The notes: generated by a model from the sequence alone, not told the origin. Numbered from the stretch's first letter, positions 1-8,962 are shown. The stretch is 64,000 nucleotides of DNA from an uncultured Woeseia sp. (GCA_913031125.1 CAJWFK010000002.1:62001-126000), one strand, 5' to 3'. Program-made: numbers and translations.

Positions 1-319
1 CGCTAGCCGGATGCTCAACAAATCTATCGGGCATCTTTTCTAATGACAGACGAATATCTTCTAAGCTGATTTCTTTACCTACTACGTAAAACGGAATCGT
101 AGGATGGCGACGGTGCATGGCCCGCATCAAATGTGTCAGTAAAGTCCCATCACCCATACCGGCATCAAACAGCCGAAACGCCGGTGGTTGGGGCTCAACA
201 TACTGTAATTCTTCAGCACAGCGTTCGGCTACTTTCCATTTTTCATCACAAGTATTAACAAACGCCAGATACTTCTGTCTATTATCGTAAAAACGAAAAG
301 GTCGTTTATCAACCACCAT
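1..319 (-). CDS. Class I SAM-dependent methyltransferase, 3' end cut by the window
   Basis: The frame begins with ATG at 319 and stays open to the window edge, so only about 106 N-terminal residues are visible. Residues 55-62 read LFDAGMGDG, the glycine-rich SAM-binding loop (motif I) of Rossmann-fold methyltransferases, followed by an acidic strand end near VVGKEIS. That is the basis for calling a methyltransferase. The substrate cannot be judged because the C-terminal part lies outside. It starts 3 bases downstream of the stop of the TRAP-binding protein gene on the same strand, so the two are probably co-transcribed. No functional link between them is known to me. Confidence 0.6.
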   Translation of the reverse strand, partial: MVVDKRPFRFYDNRQKYLAFVNTCDEKWKVAERCAEELQYVEPQPPAFRLFDAGMGDGTLLTHLMRAMHRRHPTIPFYVVGKEISLEDIRLSLEKMPDRFVEHPAS

Positions 320-322
320 CTA

Positions 323-1417
323 TTACACCTCTCGCGCTTGAAGTGCCGCTAATTCCGAAATATTCTGATACGGAGCTGATATGCGTTGAAATTCGTCGAA
401 AGATTTTTTAATCCTCGCAGCCCAATCATCAGTTACTGCCAGCTCCTCAATAACCTGTTCACTTAGTTCTTTTAAGAGTGCCAATACCTCATCCGGTAGC
501 CGCCTCACTTCAACCGTCGGATCCAAAGTAATCTGTTCGAGTGCCCTCGCGTTCCCGGCCGTATAATCGGCCATCATATCTAGGTTAATGGCCTGGCAAT
601 TAACCGAAACGATTTCTTGCAGATCAGGTGGAAGAGAATCCCATGCCTCCCTGTTGATCGTGCACTGTACCATTGGTCCTATCTCATGCCACCCGGGATA
701 ATAGTAATATCGAGCCACTTTATTTAATCCCAGTGCAATATCATTGTAGGGTCCAACCCATTCAGCGGCATCAATCGTACCTGTCTGCAGTGCGGTAAAA
801 ATTTCGCTGGCCGGCACTGTAATTTGGGACACACCGGCGCGTTGCATTACTTCTCCGCCTAATCCCGGGATGCGCATTTTTAAACCCTTCAGGTCGTTCG
901 CAGAATTGATTTCTTTATTGAACCACCCCGCCATCTGCATCCCGGTATTCCCAGCCGGAAAAGGAATCACATTGAAAGGTTTATATAGTTCTCTCCACAA
1001 CTGTAGGCCTCCACCATAGTACATCCAAGCATTTATCTCATGGACAGTTTGACCAAATGGGACAGTTGTAAAATATTGTGCTGCCGGCACCTTTCCCCGG
1101 TGGTAATAAGCCGAGTCATGACCCATTTGAACGGTACCCCGGCTTACTGCATCCAAAACTTCCAATGCTGGAACTAACTCCCCCCCAGCAAAAACCTTTA
1201 TTTTAAGCCTGCCGTTAGACGATTTTTCTATCCGTTCCGCTAAGCGCTCGACGCCGACCCCTAATCCGGGCAAACCAGCTGGCCATGCGGTTACGAGGTT
1301 CCATTCAAATCTCGATTCCTGCAAACCCTGGCTCCCTCCTGACACTGGGGCCTCCGTGGTACATGCCGTGACACCAGCAAGCGACGTTAAACCAGCGACA
1401 AAATCTCTTCTTTTCAT
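323..1417 (-). CDS. TRAP transporter solute-binding lipoprotein, DctP/TakP-like
   Basis: This is a periplasmic binding protein of the tripartite ATP-independent family. The C-terminal domain holds IDAAEWVGPYND, typical of the alpha-keto acid/mannitol-type DctP subgroup (COG4663). ATG 1417 is preferred over an in-frame TTG at 1447, because it places a twin-arginine motif (MKRRDF) at the N-terminus, followed by a hydrophobic stretch and a lipobox-like VTAC at residues 16-19. The protein would then be folded in the cytoplasm, exported by Tat and lipidated. The membrane subunits DctQ and DctM are not in the window, so it is an orphan here. TatABC is encoded less than 1 kb away on the other strand. 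Family assignment is firm; the ligand is unknown. Confidence 0.88.
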   Translation of the reverse strand: MKRRDFVAGLTSLAGVTACTTEAPVSGGSQGLQESRFEWNLVTAWPAGLPGLGVGVERLAERIEKSSNGRLKIKVFAGGELVPALEVLDAVSRGTVQMGHDSAYYHRGKVPAAQYFTTVPFGQTVHEINAWMYYGGGLQLWRELYKPFNVIPFPAGNTGMQMAGWFNKEINSANDLKGLKMRIPGLGGEVMQRAGVSQITVPASEIFTALQTGTIDAAEWVGPYNDIALGLNKVARYYYYPGWHEIGPMVQCTINREAWDSLPPDLQEIVSVNCQAINLDMMADYTAGNARALEQITLDPTVEVRRLPDEVLALLKELSEQVIEELAVTDDWAARIKKSFDEFQRISAPYQNISELAALQAREV

Positions 1418-1761
1418 TCCTAGGTAACGCTCATATCTGCTCAGCAAGGAACCACAGTGTAAATGTCACGCCATGAGTAGGAAACTGCTTTTTATAAGGC
1501 ATCAAAAAACCATATATTTAACTTTATAGGCATAATTTAACACTTGATATCCCACTTTTCTCATTTTCTATATATTGTGGACAATTGAATATCATAATCT
1601 AATTAATATAGATAGAATGTGGGATTTATTTATTAAAAAGGCCTGAAAAATCGAAATGAATCTTTTTATTCGACAGAGAATTCACGAAAAGTAACCTGCA
1701 GCACAACAATCCAGCTTATAATTAACCATACAAACATAATAAATATGCTAAAAGGACTTTT
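1418..1761. other. AT-rich divergent intergenic region
   Basis: This 344-base spacer separates the minus-strand TRAP-binding protein gene from dtd on the plus strand, so it must hold promoters for both. I see no convincing ORF or RNA gene. A 7-base inverted pair, ATCCCAC at 1549-1555 and GTGGGAT at 1619-1625, flanks a very AT-rich core. It could be an operator, but nothing else supports that. Confidence 0.4.
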
Positions 1762-2199
1762 GTGATATCCCTGCTACAAAGAGTTTCTGAAGCTAAAGTG
1801 ACCGTTGGCAATGTGATTAGTGGGGAAATTGGTCGCGGATTGTTAGTGTTTACGGCAATTCAGCCAGACGATGATATCAAGAAAGTAACCCGGATGGCTG
1901 CCCGGATTTTGACTTATCGGGTATTTCCAGACTCTGAGGATCGTATGAATCTTAGCTTGGTAGATAACAACCTAGGCCTACTTATTGTGCCACAATTCAC
2001 CTTGGCAGCAGACACAAGCAGAGGCGCTCGACCCAGTTTCGCGAAAGCGGCATCACCAAAACAGGGGAGAAAGCTATTCGACCAGTTTGTACTCAAATGC
2101 CGAGAGTCAAGTACTCAAGTTGAAACAGGGATATTTGGGGCCTCGATGCAGGTGGCATTAGTGAACGACGGGCCGGTGACCTTTTGGCTGGAAGTGTAA
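1762..2199 (+). CDS. dtd: D-aminoacyl-tRNA deacylase Dtd
   Basis: Dtd hydrolyses D-amino acids, and glycine mischarged on tRNA-Ala, from tRNAs in the cytoplasm. The 145-residue length is the family norm. Both signature motifs are present: PQFTLAAD near residue 77, where the family usually has SQFTLxAD, and NDGPVTF at residues 135-141, which carries the Gly-cisPro-like strand that rejects L-amino acids. Translation starts at GTG 1762, with AAAGGA six bases upstream. The gene stands alone ahead of tatABC; dtd near tat genes is a recurrent gammaproteobacterial arrangement. Confidence 0.95.
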   Translation: MISLLQRVSEAKVTVGNVISGEIGRGLLVFTAIQPDDDIKKVTRMAARILTYRVFPDSEDRMNLSLVDNNLGLLIVPQFTLAADTSRGARPSFAKAASPKQGRKLFDQFVLKCRESSTQVETGIFGASMQVALVNDGPVTFWLEV

Positions 2200-2309
2200 T
2201 CTTGGTGCGGCTTTATTGTGTCATCAGAGGTATCATAAACATAATTCACTCCCTGTAATGGGGTCTGAAATAAATAAACAGGGGCAAAGTACCCCGGGGA
2301 GAAAAAGAC

Positions 2310-2546
2310 ATGTTGTCCAATGTCAGTATTTGGCAGCTTTTGATCGTATTAGTGATCGTAATTGCTATTTTCGGTACAAAGCGGCTTAAAACACTTGGGT
2401 CCGATCTTGGTGGCGCTGTTAAAGGTTTTCGTTCGGCAATGAATGAAGCAGATAAAGAGACCGCGGAACAAATTGACGATCGATCACAAGACGCAAGTTT
2501 CGACAGCACGCCAACTGAAGAACCGACTAAAGAAAACGTCGGTTAA
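2310..2546 (+). CDS. tatA: Sec-independent translocase subunit TatA
   Basis: A 78-residue protein with one N-terminal membrane segment (about residues 8-21, [14 protein letters not shown]). It is followed by the FG hinge at 21-22 and an amphipathic helix ([19 protein letters not shown]), the standard TatA layout. The C-terminus is short and acidic. TatA oligomers form the passage through which folded proteins cross the inner membrane. A GGGGAGA ribosome-binding site lies just ahead of ATG 2310. tatB follows after 14 bases, so this is the first gene of a tatABC operon. The twin-arginine lipoprotein at 323-1417 is one likely client. Confidence 0.95.
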   Translation: MLSNVSIWQLLIVLVIVIAIFGTKRLKTLGSDLGGAVKGFRSAMNEADKETAEQIDDRSQDASFDSTPTEEPTKENVG

Positions 2547-2560
2547 GAAGGTTTCAGATA

Positions 2561-3007
2561 ATGTTTGGTATCGGCGGACAAGAATTAATCCTGCTGATGC
2601 TTATCGGGCTTTTAGTTTTGGGTCCCGAGAAGCTGCCTCGCATCGCCAGTCAAATAGGAAACTGGCTAGGACAGGCGCGCCGTATGACGCGGGTTATGAA
2701 AAGACAGCTCGAGGAAGAATTAGACTTCAACGAAACAACAATAATAAAACCGCCGCCATCAGCGCGTGAGCCATCCCAGCAGACATTGGCACACAAAAAT
2801 AAAGATAATCATGCAGAAAAAATAGAAGGAGGGGGGGGTTCACCTGAACTTTCACCTCCAAACAAACAGACTATTAAGGAGAATCATCCGTCTGAGCCAA
2901 AGTTCCCACCCACAGAAGATAAGGCGGAGAAAGTACCTGAGGATAGTCCCGGGAAACTTCCACCTGAATCTACCGTGCAACCCAGCACCCAAAAAGACGA
3001 ATCGTGA
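2561..3007 (+). CDS. tatB: Sec-independent translocase subunit TatB
   Basis: The protein begins MFGIGGQELILLMLIGLLVLGPEKLP. The conserved Glu at residue 8 and the LGPEKLP hinge distinguish TatB from TatA. An amphipathic helix and a long Pro/Glu/Lys-rich, probably disordered tail follow (residues 65-148). TatB works with TatC in recognising twin-arginine signal peptides. The gene overlaps tatC by 4 bases (GTGA), indicating translational coupling. A run of eight G's at 2831-2838 lies in the low-complexity tail and is a possible slippage or sequencing-error spot, although the frame is intact. Confidence 0.93.
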   Translation: MFGIGGQELILLMLIGLLVLGPEKLPRIASQIGNWLGQARRMTRVMKRQLEEELDFNETTIIKPPPSAREPSQQTLAHKNKDNHAEKIEGGGGSPELSPPNKQTIKENHPSEPKFPPTEDKAEKVPEDSPGKLPPESTVQPSTQKDES

Positions 3008-3768
3008 GTGACCCAGAAAACACTAATTCAAGCGAAGAGCTTGAGGAAGGAACTCTGCTTTCTCATCTCGTTGAACTTCGTAGCCGCCTCTTAAGAATCG
3101 TTTCTGCAGTGCTCTTAGTATTCATCGGTCTTCTGCCATGGGCCGGCGATATTTTTGCCCTCGTTTCAACTCCCTTGAGAAACGTTTTGCCGGGCGGCCA
3201 GATGATTGCAACGCAGGTTGCATCACCCTTACTGACCCCGTTTAAATTGACATTTTTCACAGCTTTGTTCTTAGCTATGCCGGTCGTACTTTATCAATTG
3301 TGGGCTTTTGTGGCCCCAGGACTGTACAAAAAAGAAAGGCGTTTCGCACTGCCATTGCTGGCGTCAAGTATTCTTCTTTTTTATCTCGGGATCGCCTTTG
3401 CTTACTATGTCGTCTTTCCATTAATGTTTAATTTCTTCACGTCGATAGCTCCAGAAGGCGTAGAGGTTCAAACTGACATTTCGCAGTTTCTAGATTTTAT
3501 TACCACCATTTTCTTCGCTTTCGGCTTAGCGTTTGAGGTACCTATCGCGACGGTCCTAATAGTGTGGACCGGCCTGACTACTCCAAAAAAATTAGGTACT
3601 GCCCGACCTTATGTGTTTCTTGGTGCATTTGTCGTCGGCATGTTTCTGACACCGCCAGATATGATTAGCCAAACATTATTGGCCGTGCCAGTTTATCTAC
3701 TCTATGAATTAGGTATTGTCATGTCTAGAATTTTCGCAATCCGGGAAGAAGACGAAATCTCTGACTAG
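3004..3768 (+). CDS. tatC: Sec-independent translocase subunit TatC
   Basis: TatC is the multispanning receptor for twin-arginine signal peptides. This 254-residue protein shows the cytoplasmic N-terminal motif LVELRSRLLR and several hydrophobic segments consistent with the family's six helices. It also has the conserved FAFGLAFEVP region, whose Glu sits in the fifth membrane segment. The GTG start at 3004 overlaps the tatB stop. The tract ends with a short acidic tail. It is the last gene of tatABC; an 80-110 base gap separates it from the transporter downstream. Confidence 0.96.
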   Translation: MSDPENTNSSEELEEGTLLSHLVELRSRLLRIVSAVLLVFIGLLPWAGDIFALVSTPLRNVLPGGQMIATQVASPLLTPFKLTFFTALFLAMPVVLYQLWAFVAPGLYKKERRFALPLLASSILLFYLGIAFAYYVVFPLMFNFFTSIAPEGVEVQTDISQFLDFITTIFFAFGLAFEVPIATVLIVWTGLTTPKKLGTARPYVFLGAFVVGMFLTPPDMISQTLLAVPVYLLYELGIVMSRIFAIREEDEISD

Positions 3769-3877
3769 CACAGAAAACGCAGGCATTAACAATGGGCGGA
3801 AACCACCACAATCCCGAGCCCTGCTGAATTTCAGTTGATAGAATGCCCTATTGCCGACGAATTCTTATAGGAAAAAA

Positions 3878-5434
3878 ATGCCCCCCGAAACAGAGAAGCC
3901 TTACCGAGGCAACCCCAGTCGAATCACTAGACTACTCACCAATGTCGAGCACATAGGTAATAAATTACCAGACCCTACCCTTCTATTTGTTAGTTTGCTG
4001 TTCCTTGTATGGCTGCTTTCATGGCTCTTATCGTACGTCAATTTCAATGTTATCGATCCGCGCACCGGAGCACCTCTAGAAGTTATGAATCAGCTATCTG
4101 CCGCTGCTATAACCAAATTTATGACTTCTATGGTGAAGACCTTTACACACTTTCATCCACTCGGGGTCGTCCTTGTTGCGATGCTAGGAATCGGGGTAGC
4201 GGAACACACCGGATTCATCGGCGCAAGTCTGAGGAGAATGATGGCGGTTACAGCAAAAGGCCTCCTAACACCGATGTTGATTATGGTTGGAATTATCAGT
4301 CATTCAGCAGCAGACGCCGGATATGTTCTGGTTATCCCACTTGGCGGCGTTTTATTTTATGCCGCCGGTAGGCATCCTTTAGCTGGCATCGCAGCCGCTT
4401 TCGCAGGTGTCTCCGGTGGTTTTTCCGCAAATTTTGTGCCATCCGCTCTTGACCCCATGCTTCAGGGTATTTCGCAAGCCGGCGCTCAAATACTGGACCC
4501 CAACATAATATTAAACCCATTGAATAACTACTTTTTTACCGCTTCGTCTTCAATTCTAATTATCGGTTTGGGTTGGTATATCACAGATAAGGTAGTAGAA
4601 CCTCGCCTTCAGGCCCTTGCGCTTGATGGAGAGCTTGACGACCTCCCTACTATGGATCCGTTAACAACGAAGGAAAGAGCTGGCCTTAGAGCCGCGGTTA
4701 CAGCAATGACTATAAGCTTACTTGCTTTGATCATTACCAGTGTTCCGGAGGGCTCAGCTTGGCGTGACACGGTGGGAAGCCTTACGTCGGGGAGCGCACC
4801 CCTAATGCAGTCAATTGTGCCACTGATATTTCTTCTTTTCCTTATTCCTGGAATTGTCTACGGCTATTCAGCGGGTACTATATCAAGTGCAAAAGATATT
4901 ATTGAAGGCATGGTCAAAGCAATGGGAACCATGACTTATTACCTAGTAATAATGTTTTTTATTGCTCAATTTATTTACTCCTTCGGCGAATCAAATCTAG
5001 GGGTCCTATTAGCGGTACAAGGAGCTGCTGCACTAAAATCTTTGGCCATGCCGGCACCCCTCACGATTACTGGAATCATCTTGCTCACCGGCTTAGTTAA
5101 TTTATTTGTAGGATCTGCGTCAGCAAAATGGGCGTTACTTGCACCGATTTTCATACCTATGCTAATGACATTAGGAATCTCACCTGATCTTACCCAAGCA
5201 GCATATCGGGTAGGCGACTCAACAACCAATATAATTACACCGTTAATGCCTTATTTTCCATTAGTGGTTGTTTTCTGCCAACGATACGTCAAAACCAGCG
5301 GAATAGGGACCGTTACAGCGATGATGCTACCTTACTCAATAACGTTTTTAGTTTTCTGGACCCTGTATTTGCTGATTTATTACTTAATGGGAATTCCGCT
5401 GGGCCTACAGGCAAATTATGAATATATACCATGA
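3878..5434 (+). CDS. AbgT-family transporter
   Basis: A polytopic inner-membrane protein of about 518 residues, the usual AbgT length. It begins with the family's N-terminal helix region (NVEHIGNKLPDPTLLF) and contains the re-entrant hairpin motif region GDSTTNIITPLMPYFP near the C-terminus. AbgT proteins import p-aminobenzoyl-glutamate (E. coli AbgT) or export sulfonamides (MtrF, YdaH); the sequence alone does not separate these roles. ATG 3878 is chosen over an upstream in-frame TTG because AGGA lies six bases ahead of it. No abgAB hydrolase genes are nearby, so a folate-salvage role is unsupported. Confidence 0.9.
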   Translation: MPPETEKPYRGNPSRITRLLTNVEHIGNKLPDPTLLFVSLLFLVWLLSWLLSYVNFNVIDPRTGAPLEVMNQLSAAAITKFMTSMVKTFTHFHPLGVVLVAMLGIGVAEHTGFIGASLRRMMAVTAKGLLTPMLIMVGIISHSAADAGYVLVIPLGGVLFYAAGRHPLAGIAAAFAGVSGGFSANFVPSALDPMLQGISQAGAQILDPNIILNPLNNYFFTASSSILIIGLGWYITDKVVEPRLQALALDGELDDLPTMDPLTTKERAGLRAAVTAMTISLLALIITSVPEGSAWRDTVGSLTSGSAPLMQSIVPLIFLLFLIPGIVYGYSAGTISSAKDIIEGMVKAMGTMTYYLVIMFFIAQFIYSFGESNLGVLLAVQGAAALKSLAMPAPLTITGIILLTGLVNLFVGSASAKWALLAPIFIPMLMTLGISPDLTQAAYRVGDSTTNIITPLMPYFPLVVVFCQRYVKTSGIGTVTAMMLPYSITFLVFWTLYLLIYYLMGIPLGLQANYEYIP

Positions 5435-5482
5435 TTGACATGGATAGCCGGGTTGGGTGCCGACATAAGCGCACGATTGTGT

Positions 5483-6454
5483 CTACTGTCCAACACAAGC
5501 CCCAGCATAGGCTAACAGCTGACCTGCGTTTTCAAGCTGGCAATCGTTTTCGTAGGTAATTCCGTCTAATCCACAAACAGGCTGATATATACGTGGGCAA
5601 TTCCTTCCCTGTTCTTCACAGAGGCCCGCATGCAGGATACGCACGCCAGTCCTTTCAGCTAAACAAGCATTACCAAAAGTTTGCTCGTTTTCGCCACATA
5701 CTGGAATGTACATCGACGGGCACGGACGAGTATTGCAGGCGCCTTCAGTAACTACCTCTATATCGGCTGCTTGTGCTTCACAAGCGTTGTCATAGGTTAC
5801 TCCATCCGATGCACACACAGGCATGTATATGCTTGGGCAATTACTAATATCGCATGCGCCAGCCATTTGAATTGGGATTCGCTCATCTTCAGCGGCACAT
5901 CGATTACGATACGTACGACCGTTAACACCACAAACGGGAAGATAATCTTCCGGGCAAGCGTTACCGCTACAAGAACCAATGGCTAAGACATCGACACCGG
6001 CCGCACTAGCAAAACAGAGATTACTGTAAGTATTGCCATCACTCCCACACACTGGCTCCTGATCATCCGGACACGAGCTTACATCAACATCGCAAGTTCC
6101 AACTGTGGCCTCCTCAAGCCCTGCTGCCGCTGCTAAACAAGCGTTCGGATATGTTATGCCGTCCGGCCCACAAACCGGTTCATATATATCCACACAACCA
6201 TTAGGTACCTCTTTTGTCTCAAGAAAAAACTCATCGTCCGGCCCACAATCAGACGGTTCAGCAATTTCTGCGCCCGCAGCCTTCAGCACGCACTCGTTGC
6301 TATAGATCCGTCCATCAACTCCACACACAGGATTATATTCTCCGCTGCAGTTAGCTTCCTCCATTGCATGCGCCACGAATGGATACCCCCAAATAAAAAA
6401 TACTATCGTCGCACAGATCTTTATTTGTCGGTCCAGGATGCAGTTCATCATCAT
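5483..6454 (-). CDS. Secreted protein with seven Kazal-type domains
   Basis: After a probable signal peptide (residues 1-30, ending VAHA) the 323-residue protein is almost entirely seven tandem Kazal-like units at about 36-70, 87-121, 128-162, 167-201, 206-240, 245-279 and 286-320. Every unit has exactly four cysteines with spacing C-x7-C-x10-C-x14-C and the core pattern PVC-x-(D/N/E)-(G/E)-x-(T/I)-(Y/F)-x-N. Classical Kazal inhibitors have six cysteines; the pair missing here corresponds to C1 and C5, which bond to each other. Kazal proteins inhibit serine proteases by presenting a substrate-like loop. Residues at the expected P1 position are Gly, Asp, Asp, Glu, Ser, Ser and Arg, so several specificities are possible. 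The gene starts 25 bases after the ctpA stop on the same strand, suggesting co-transcription with that protease. Inhibitory activity is inferred. Confidence 0.88.
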   Translation of the reverse strand: MMMNCILDRQIKICATIVFFIWGYPFVAHAMEEANCSGEYNPVCGVDGRIYSNECVLKAAGAEIAEPSDCGPDDEFFLETKEVPNGCVDIYEPVCGPDGITYPNACLAAAAGLEEATVGTCDVDVSSCPDDQEPVCGSDGNTYSNLCFASAAGVDVLAIGSCSGNACPEDYLPVCGVNGRTYRNRCAAEDERIPIQMAGACDISNCPSIYMPVCASDGVTYDNACEAQAADIEVVTEGACNTRPCPSMYIPVCGENEQTFGNACLAERTGVRILHAGLCEEQGRNCPRIYQPVCGLDGITYENDCQLENAGQLLAYAGACVGQ

Positions 6455-6479
6455 TTAATTAAAACAAGATTGATTCACT

Positions 6480-7721
6480 TTACTCTGTTACTAGCGTGTG
6501 CATGATAGGACGTTTTTTTATAACCTCTACGGCTTCGCCGAGTTGAGAATCGTTTTTTAAATCGACATGCCCAACCATGCTTGCCCTATAAGAATTCGAC
6601 ACCATTGGTACGAAAACATCTGGGCTAATGCCTGCTTCGTCTATCGAATCGCCGGATGGTGTGAAATAGCGGGCTGTCGTCAACTTGACCGCGCGACCCC
6701 GCGATAGCGGCAATACAGTTTGCACTAGCCCCTTACCAAAAGTTTGTGTTCCCACAATTGTCGCACGACTATAATCTTGCAGTGATCCGGCAACTATTTC
6801 CGAGGCTGACGCCGAGCCGCCGTTGACTAAAACCACCATTGGAGCACCTCTGAGAATATCACCTGGTTCTGCCATTCTTTCGAAACGAGAGTCAGGTGTT
6901 CGGCCCACTGCAGAAACAATTACACCATGCTCAAGAAAAAGATCTGAAACATCAACCGCCGAATCTAGCGTGCCACCTGGATTATTCCGAAGGTCCAAAA
7001 TCAAGCCTGCAAGTTTACTGTTAGTTAACCCCCCTATTTCAATCCTTATTTGCCGAATTGCTGTTTTCGTTTCTTCTACTGTGGCCTCGTTGAACTGGCT
7101 TAATCGTAAATATCCAATAGACTCGTCAATCACCTCATGGCGTACACTTTTGACCGTAATGTTTTCCCGTGTTAGATGAAACGTCAAAGGATCATCATAA
7201 TCATCCCGGCGAACCCGGATTGTAATATTACTCCCCTTTAGCCCGCGGAATTTGCGGTACGATTTAGTGATCGTTTCACCAATAATAGGCTCTCCATCTA
7301 TCTCAATAATCTTATCACCTGCCTTAACTCCGGCACGTTCGGCTGGTGTGCCGTCAATAGGCGAAATGACTATTAGGCTATTGTTCTGCTCGCTAACCTC
7401 TAGACCCACTCCGGAATACTGGCCACGTGTACTCGCTCTTATCTTCCGATAATCAGCTGAATCGAGATAAGCTGAATGTGGATCGAGACCCCCAACCATA
7501 CCGCGGATTGCTTGGTCCAGAAGCTGAGCATCGCTAATATGTGCGACATAGTCATCTTTAACCAGCGCCATCACTTCGGCTAATAATCGGGATTGATCCC
7601 CGGTTAGGCTTGCTGGGGTACGAGTGTTTTTTTCCGACAAAATTGCACCGCCCAAAGAAAGGCTCACCCCCAGGATTGTGCCAATCGCCAAGACTAAGAT
7701 AGCCCGAATTTTTACAGACAT
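6480..7721 (-). CDS. ctpA: Carboxy-terminal processing protease, S41 family
   Basis: CtpA-type proteases are periplasmic Ser/Lys endopeptidases that trim or degrade envelope proteins, often peptidoglycan hydrolases. The 413-residue protein has an N-terminal signal/anchor (about 4-28), a PDZ domain (about 95-180, GVGLEVSEQNNSLIVISPI) and an S41 catalytic domain. The catalytic Ser is about residue 305 in GGSASASE and the general-base Lys about 330 in TFGKG, the normal 25-residue spacing. The gene lies 77 bases downstream of envC on the same strand, a common gammaproteobacterial pair, and is followed after 25 bases by the Kazal-repeat gene. Confidence 0.94.
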   Translation of the reverse strand: MSVKIRAILVLAIGTILGVSLSLGGAILSEKNTRTPASLTGDQSRLLAEVMALVKDDYVAHISDAQLLDQAIRGMVGGLDPHSAYLDSADYRKIRASTRGQYSGVGLEVSEQNNSLIVISPIDGTPAERAGVKAGDKIIEIDGEPIIGETITKSYRKFRGLKGSNITIRVRRDDYDDPLTFHLTRENITVKSVRHEVIDESIGYLRLSQFNEATVEETKTAIRQIRIEIGGLTNSKLAGLILDLRNNPGGTLDSAVDVSDLFLEHGVIVSAVGRTPDSRFERMAEPGDILRGAPMVVLVNGGSASASEIVAGSLQDYSRATIVGTQTFGKGLVQTVLPLSRGRAVKLTTARYFTPSGDSIDEAGISPDVFVPMVSNSYRASMVGHVDLKNDSQLGEAVEVIKKRPIMHTLVTE

Positions 7722-7798
7722 AAACGCTCCATCACCAGTCTAAAAATTCCCTTACTCAACCCCCTGCCGACAATACCATAGACAAACTCATGGTTTAC

Positions 7799-8962
7799 CT
7801 ACTCAGCCAGCAGCGGCCCCCCAAACCACCGTCTTGGGCTAAGCGGCTTTGTGTGATGCCTGATTTCAAAGTACAGACCTGTTTCTTGTTGGCCGCCAGT
7901 ATCGCCCACAGTCCCAATGACTTCACCGGTATCCACCCAATCACCAACAACTTTTATGGTCGTTTCGTTGTAACCATAGAGAGTCATGTAGCCTTCCCCA
8001 TGATCTATTATGATCAAAAGCCCCATTCCAACCAACCAATCAGCAAAAACAACGAGGCCTTGATGAGCGGCCCTTATCACCCGACCTCTTGAGGCTGAGA
8101 CGACTATCCCATTCCATTTAACATTTTTGCCAGCACGCGGTTGACCAAAATCATATTTCAATCGGCCACTGACCGGCCAAACCAAATGCCCACGCAAGTC
8201 ACTAAAGGCCGTATCCGTTCCGATTCCATAGTTGGAAGTGACAGTCGTTAATTCTTTAATAATCTCGACGATTTTCTTCTCTTGTTCGTTCAGCTTTCTA
8301 ATCTCAGATCCAGCCTCGGTAATATCTTGTTCAAGGGACACAAGCAGCCGCTCCCTGCTTTTTTGAGCAAACCCGAGCTTAGTTAAATGGTCCTTTTGAG
8401 ATTCCGTGAGGGCTGCTAGTCTAGACTCCACAATTGACTCAGCGCTTTTCAATTCAACCAGTTCCGCTATGTTTTGATTAACAACTTCGATTGAGCGGGT
8501 CCGAACCTCACTTATATAACGATAGTAGGTCAGTAAACGTCCAAGAGTCGCCGGGTCTTGTTCTGTTAGAAGCAGTTTTATTCGTTCTTGCGTTCCACCG
8601 GTATATAGCGACACCAAGTGACCCTCAAGCTCTTCTATACCTGCCTGAAGAATCTTCTCCTGTGCCACCAACCTTTGATTAATCTGTTCCTTGTTTTTCC
8701 TGTGTTGAGATCGCTGAGTCTCAAGATCCGCAATCAGCAAGCGCTGCTGTACGATCACCTCCTCAGCTTCTTCCAAATCGCCGACCAATTGATCGCGTTC
8801 CCTTGCTCTCTTGGCACGATTTCGTGTGAGTCGCGCAATCTGCTCTCTGATTTCCGCCAGATCCCGATTTCTCTCCTCGTTGACATCATCTTCCTGCGCA
8901 CCAGATAGATAGCCGACCCCAGAGATTGTTATGAAAAACAGAAGCCAAATCCTTACCATCAT
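7799..8962 (-). CDS. envC: Murein hydrolase activator EnvC
   Basis: EnvC is a periplasmic protein that switches on amidases AmiA/AmiB at the division septum. The product has a signal peptide, two long coiled-coil regions (about residues 25-110 and 165-250 from this start) and a C-terminal LytM/M23 domain (HLVWPVSGRLKYDFGQPRAG onward). The domain is degenerate: the first zinc-ligand position reads NGIVV rather than HxGID and the last reads YFEIR rather than HxHFE. That matches non-enzymatic activators rather than M23 peptidases. ATG 8962 is used because it gives a clean signal peptide; an in-frame GTG at 9010 would add 16 residues. ctpA follows in the same direction. Confidence 0.9.
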   Translation of the reverse strand: MMVRIWLLFFITISGVGYLSGAQEDDVNEERNRDLAEIREQIARLTRNRAKRARERDQLVGDLEEAEEVIVQQRLLIADLETQRSQHRKNKEQINQRLVAQEKILQAGIEELEGHLVSLYTGGTQERIKLLLTEQDPATLGRLLTYYRYISEVRTRSIEVVNQNIAELVELKSAESIVESRLAALTESQKDHLTKLGFAQKSRERLLVSLEQDITEAGSEIRKLNEQEKKIVEIIKELTTVTSNYGIGTDTAFSDLRGHLVWPVSGRLKYDFGQPRAGKNVKWNGIVVSASRGRVIRAAHQGLVVFADWLVGMGLLIIIDHGEGYMTLYGYNETTIKVVGDWVDTGEVIGTVGDTGGQQETGLYFEIRHHTKPLSPRRWFGGPLLAE

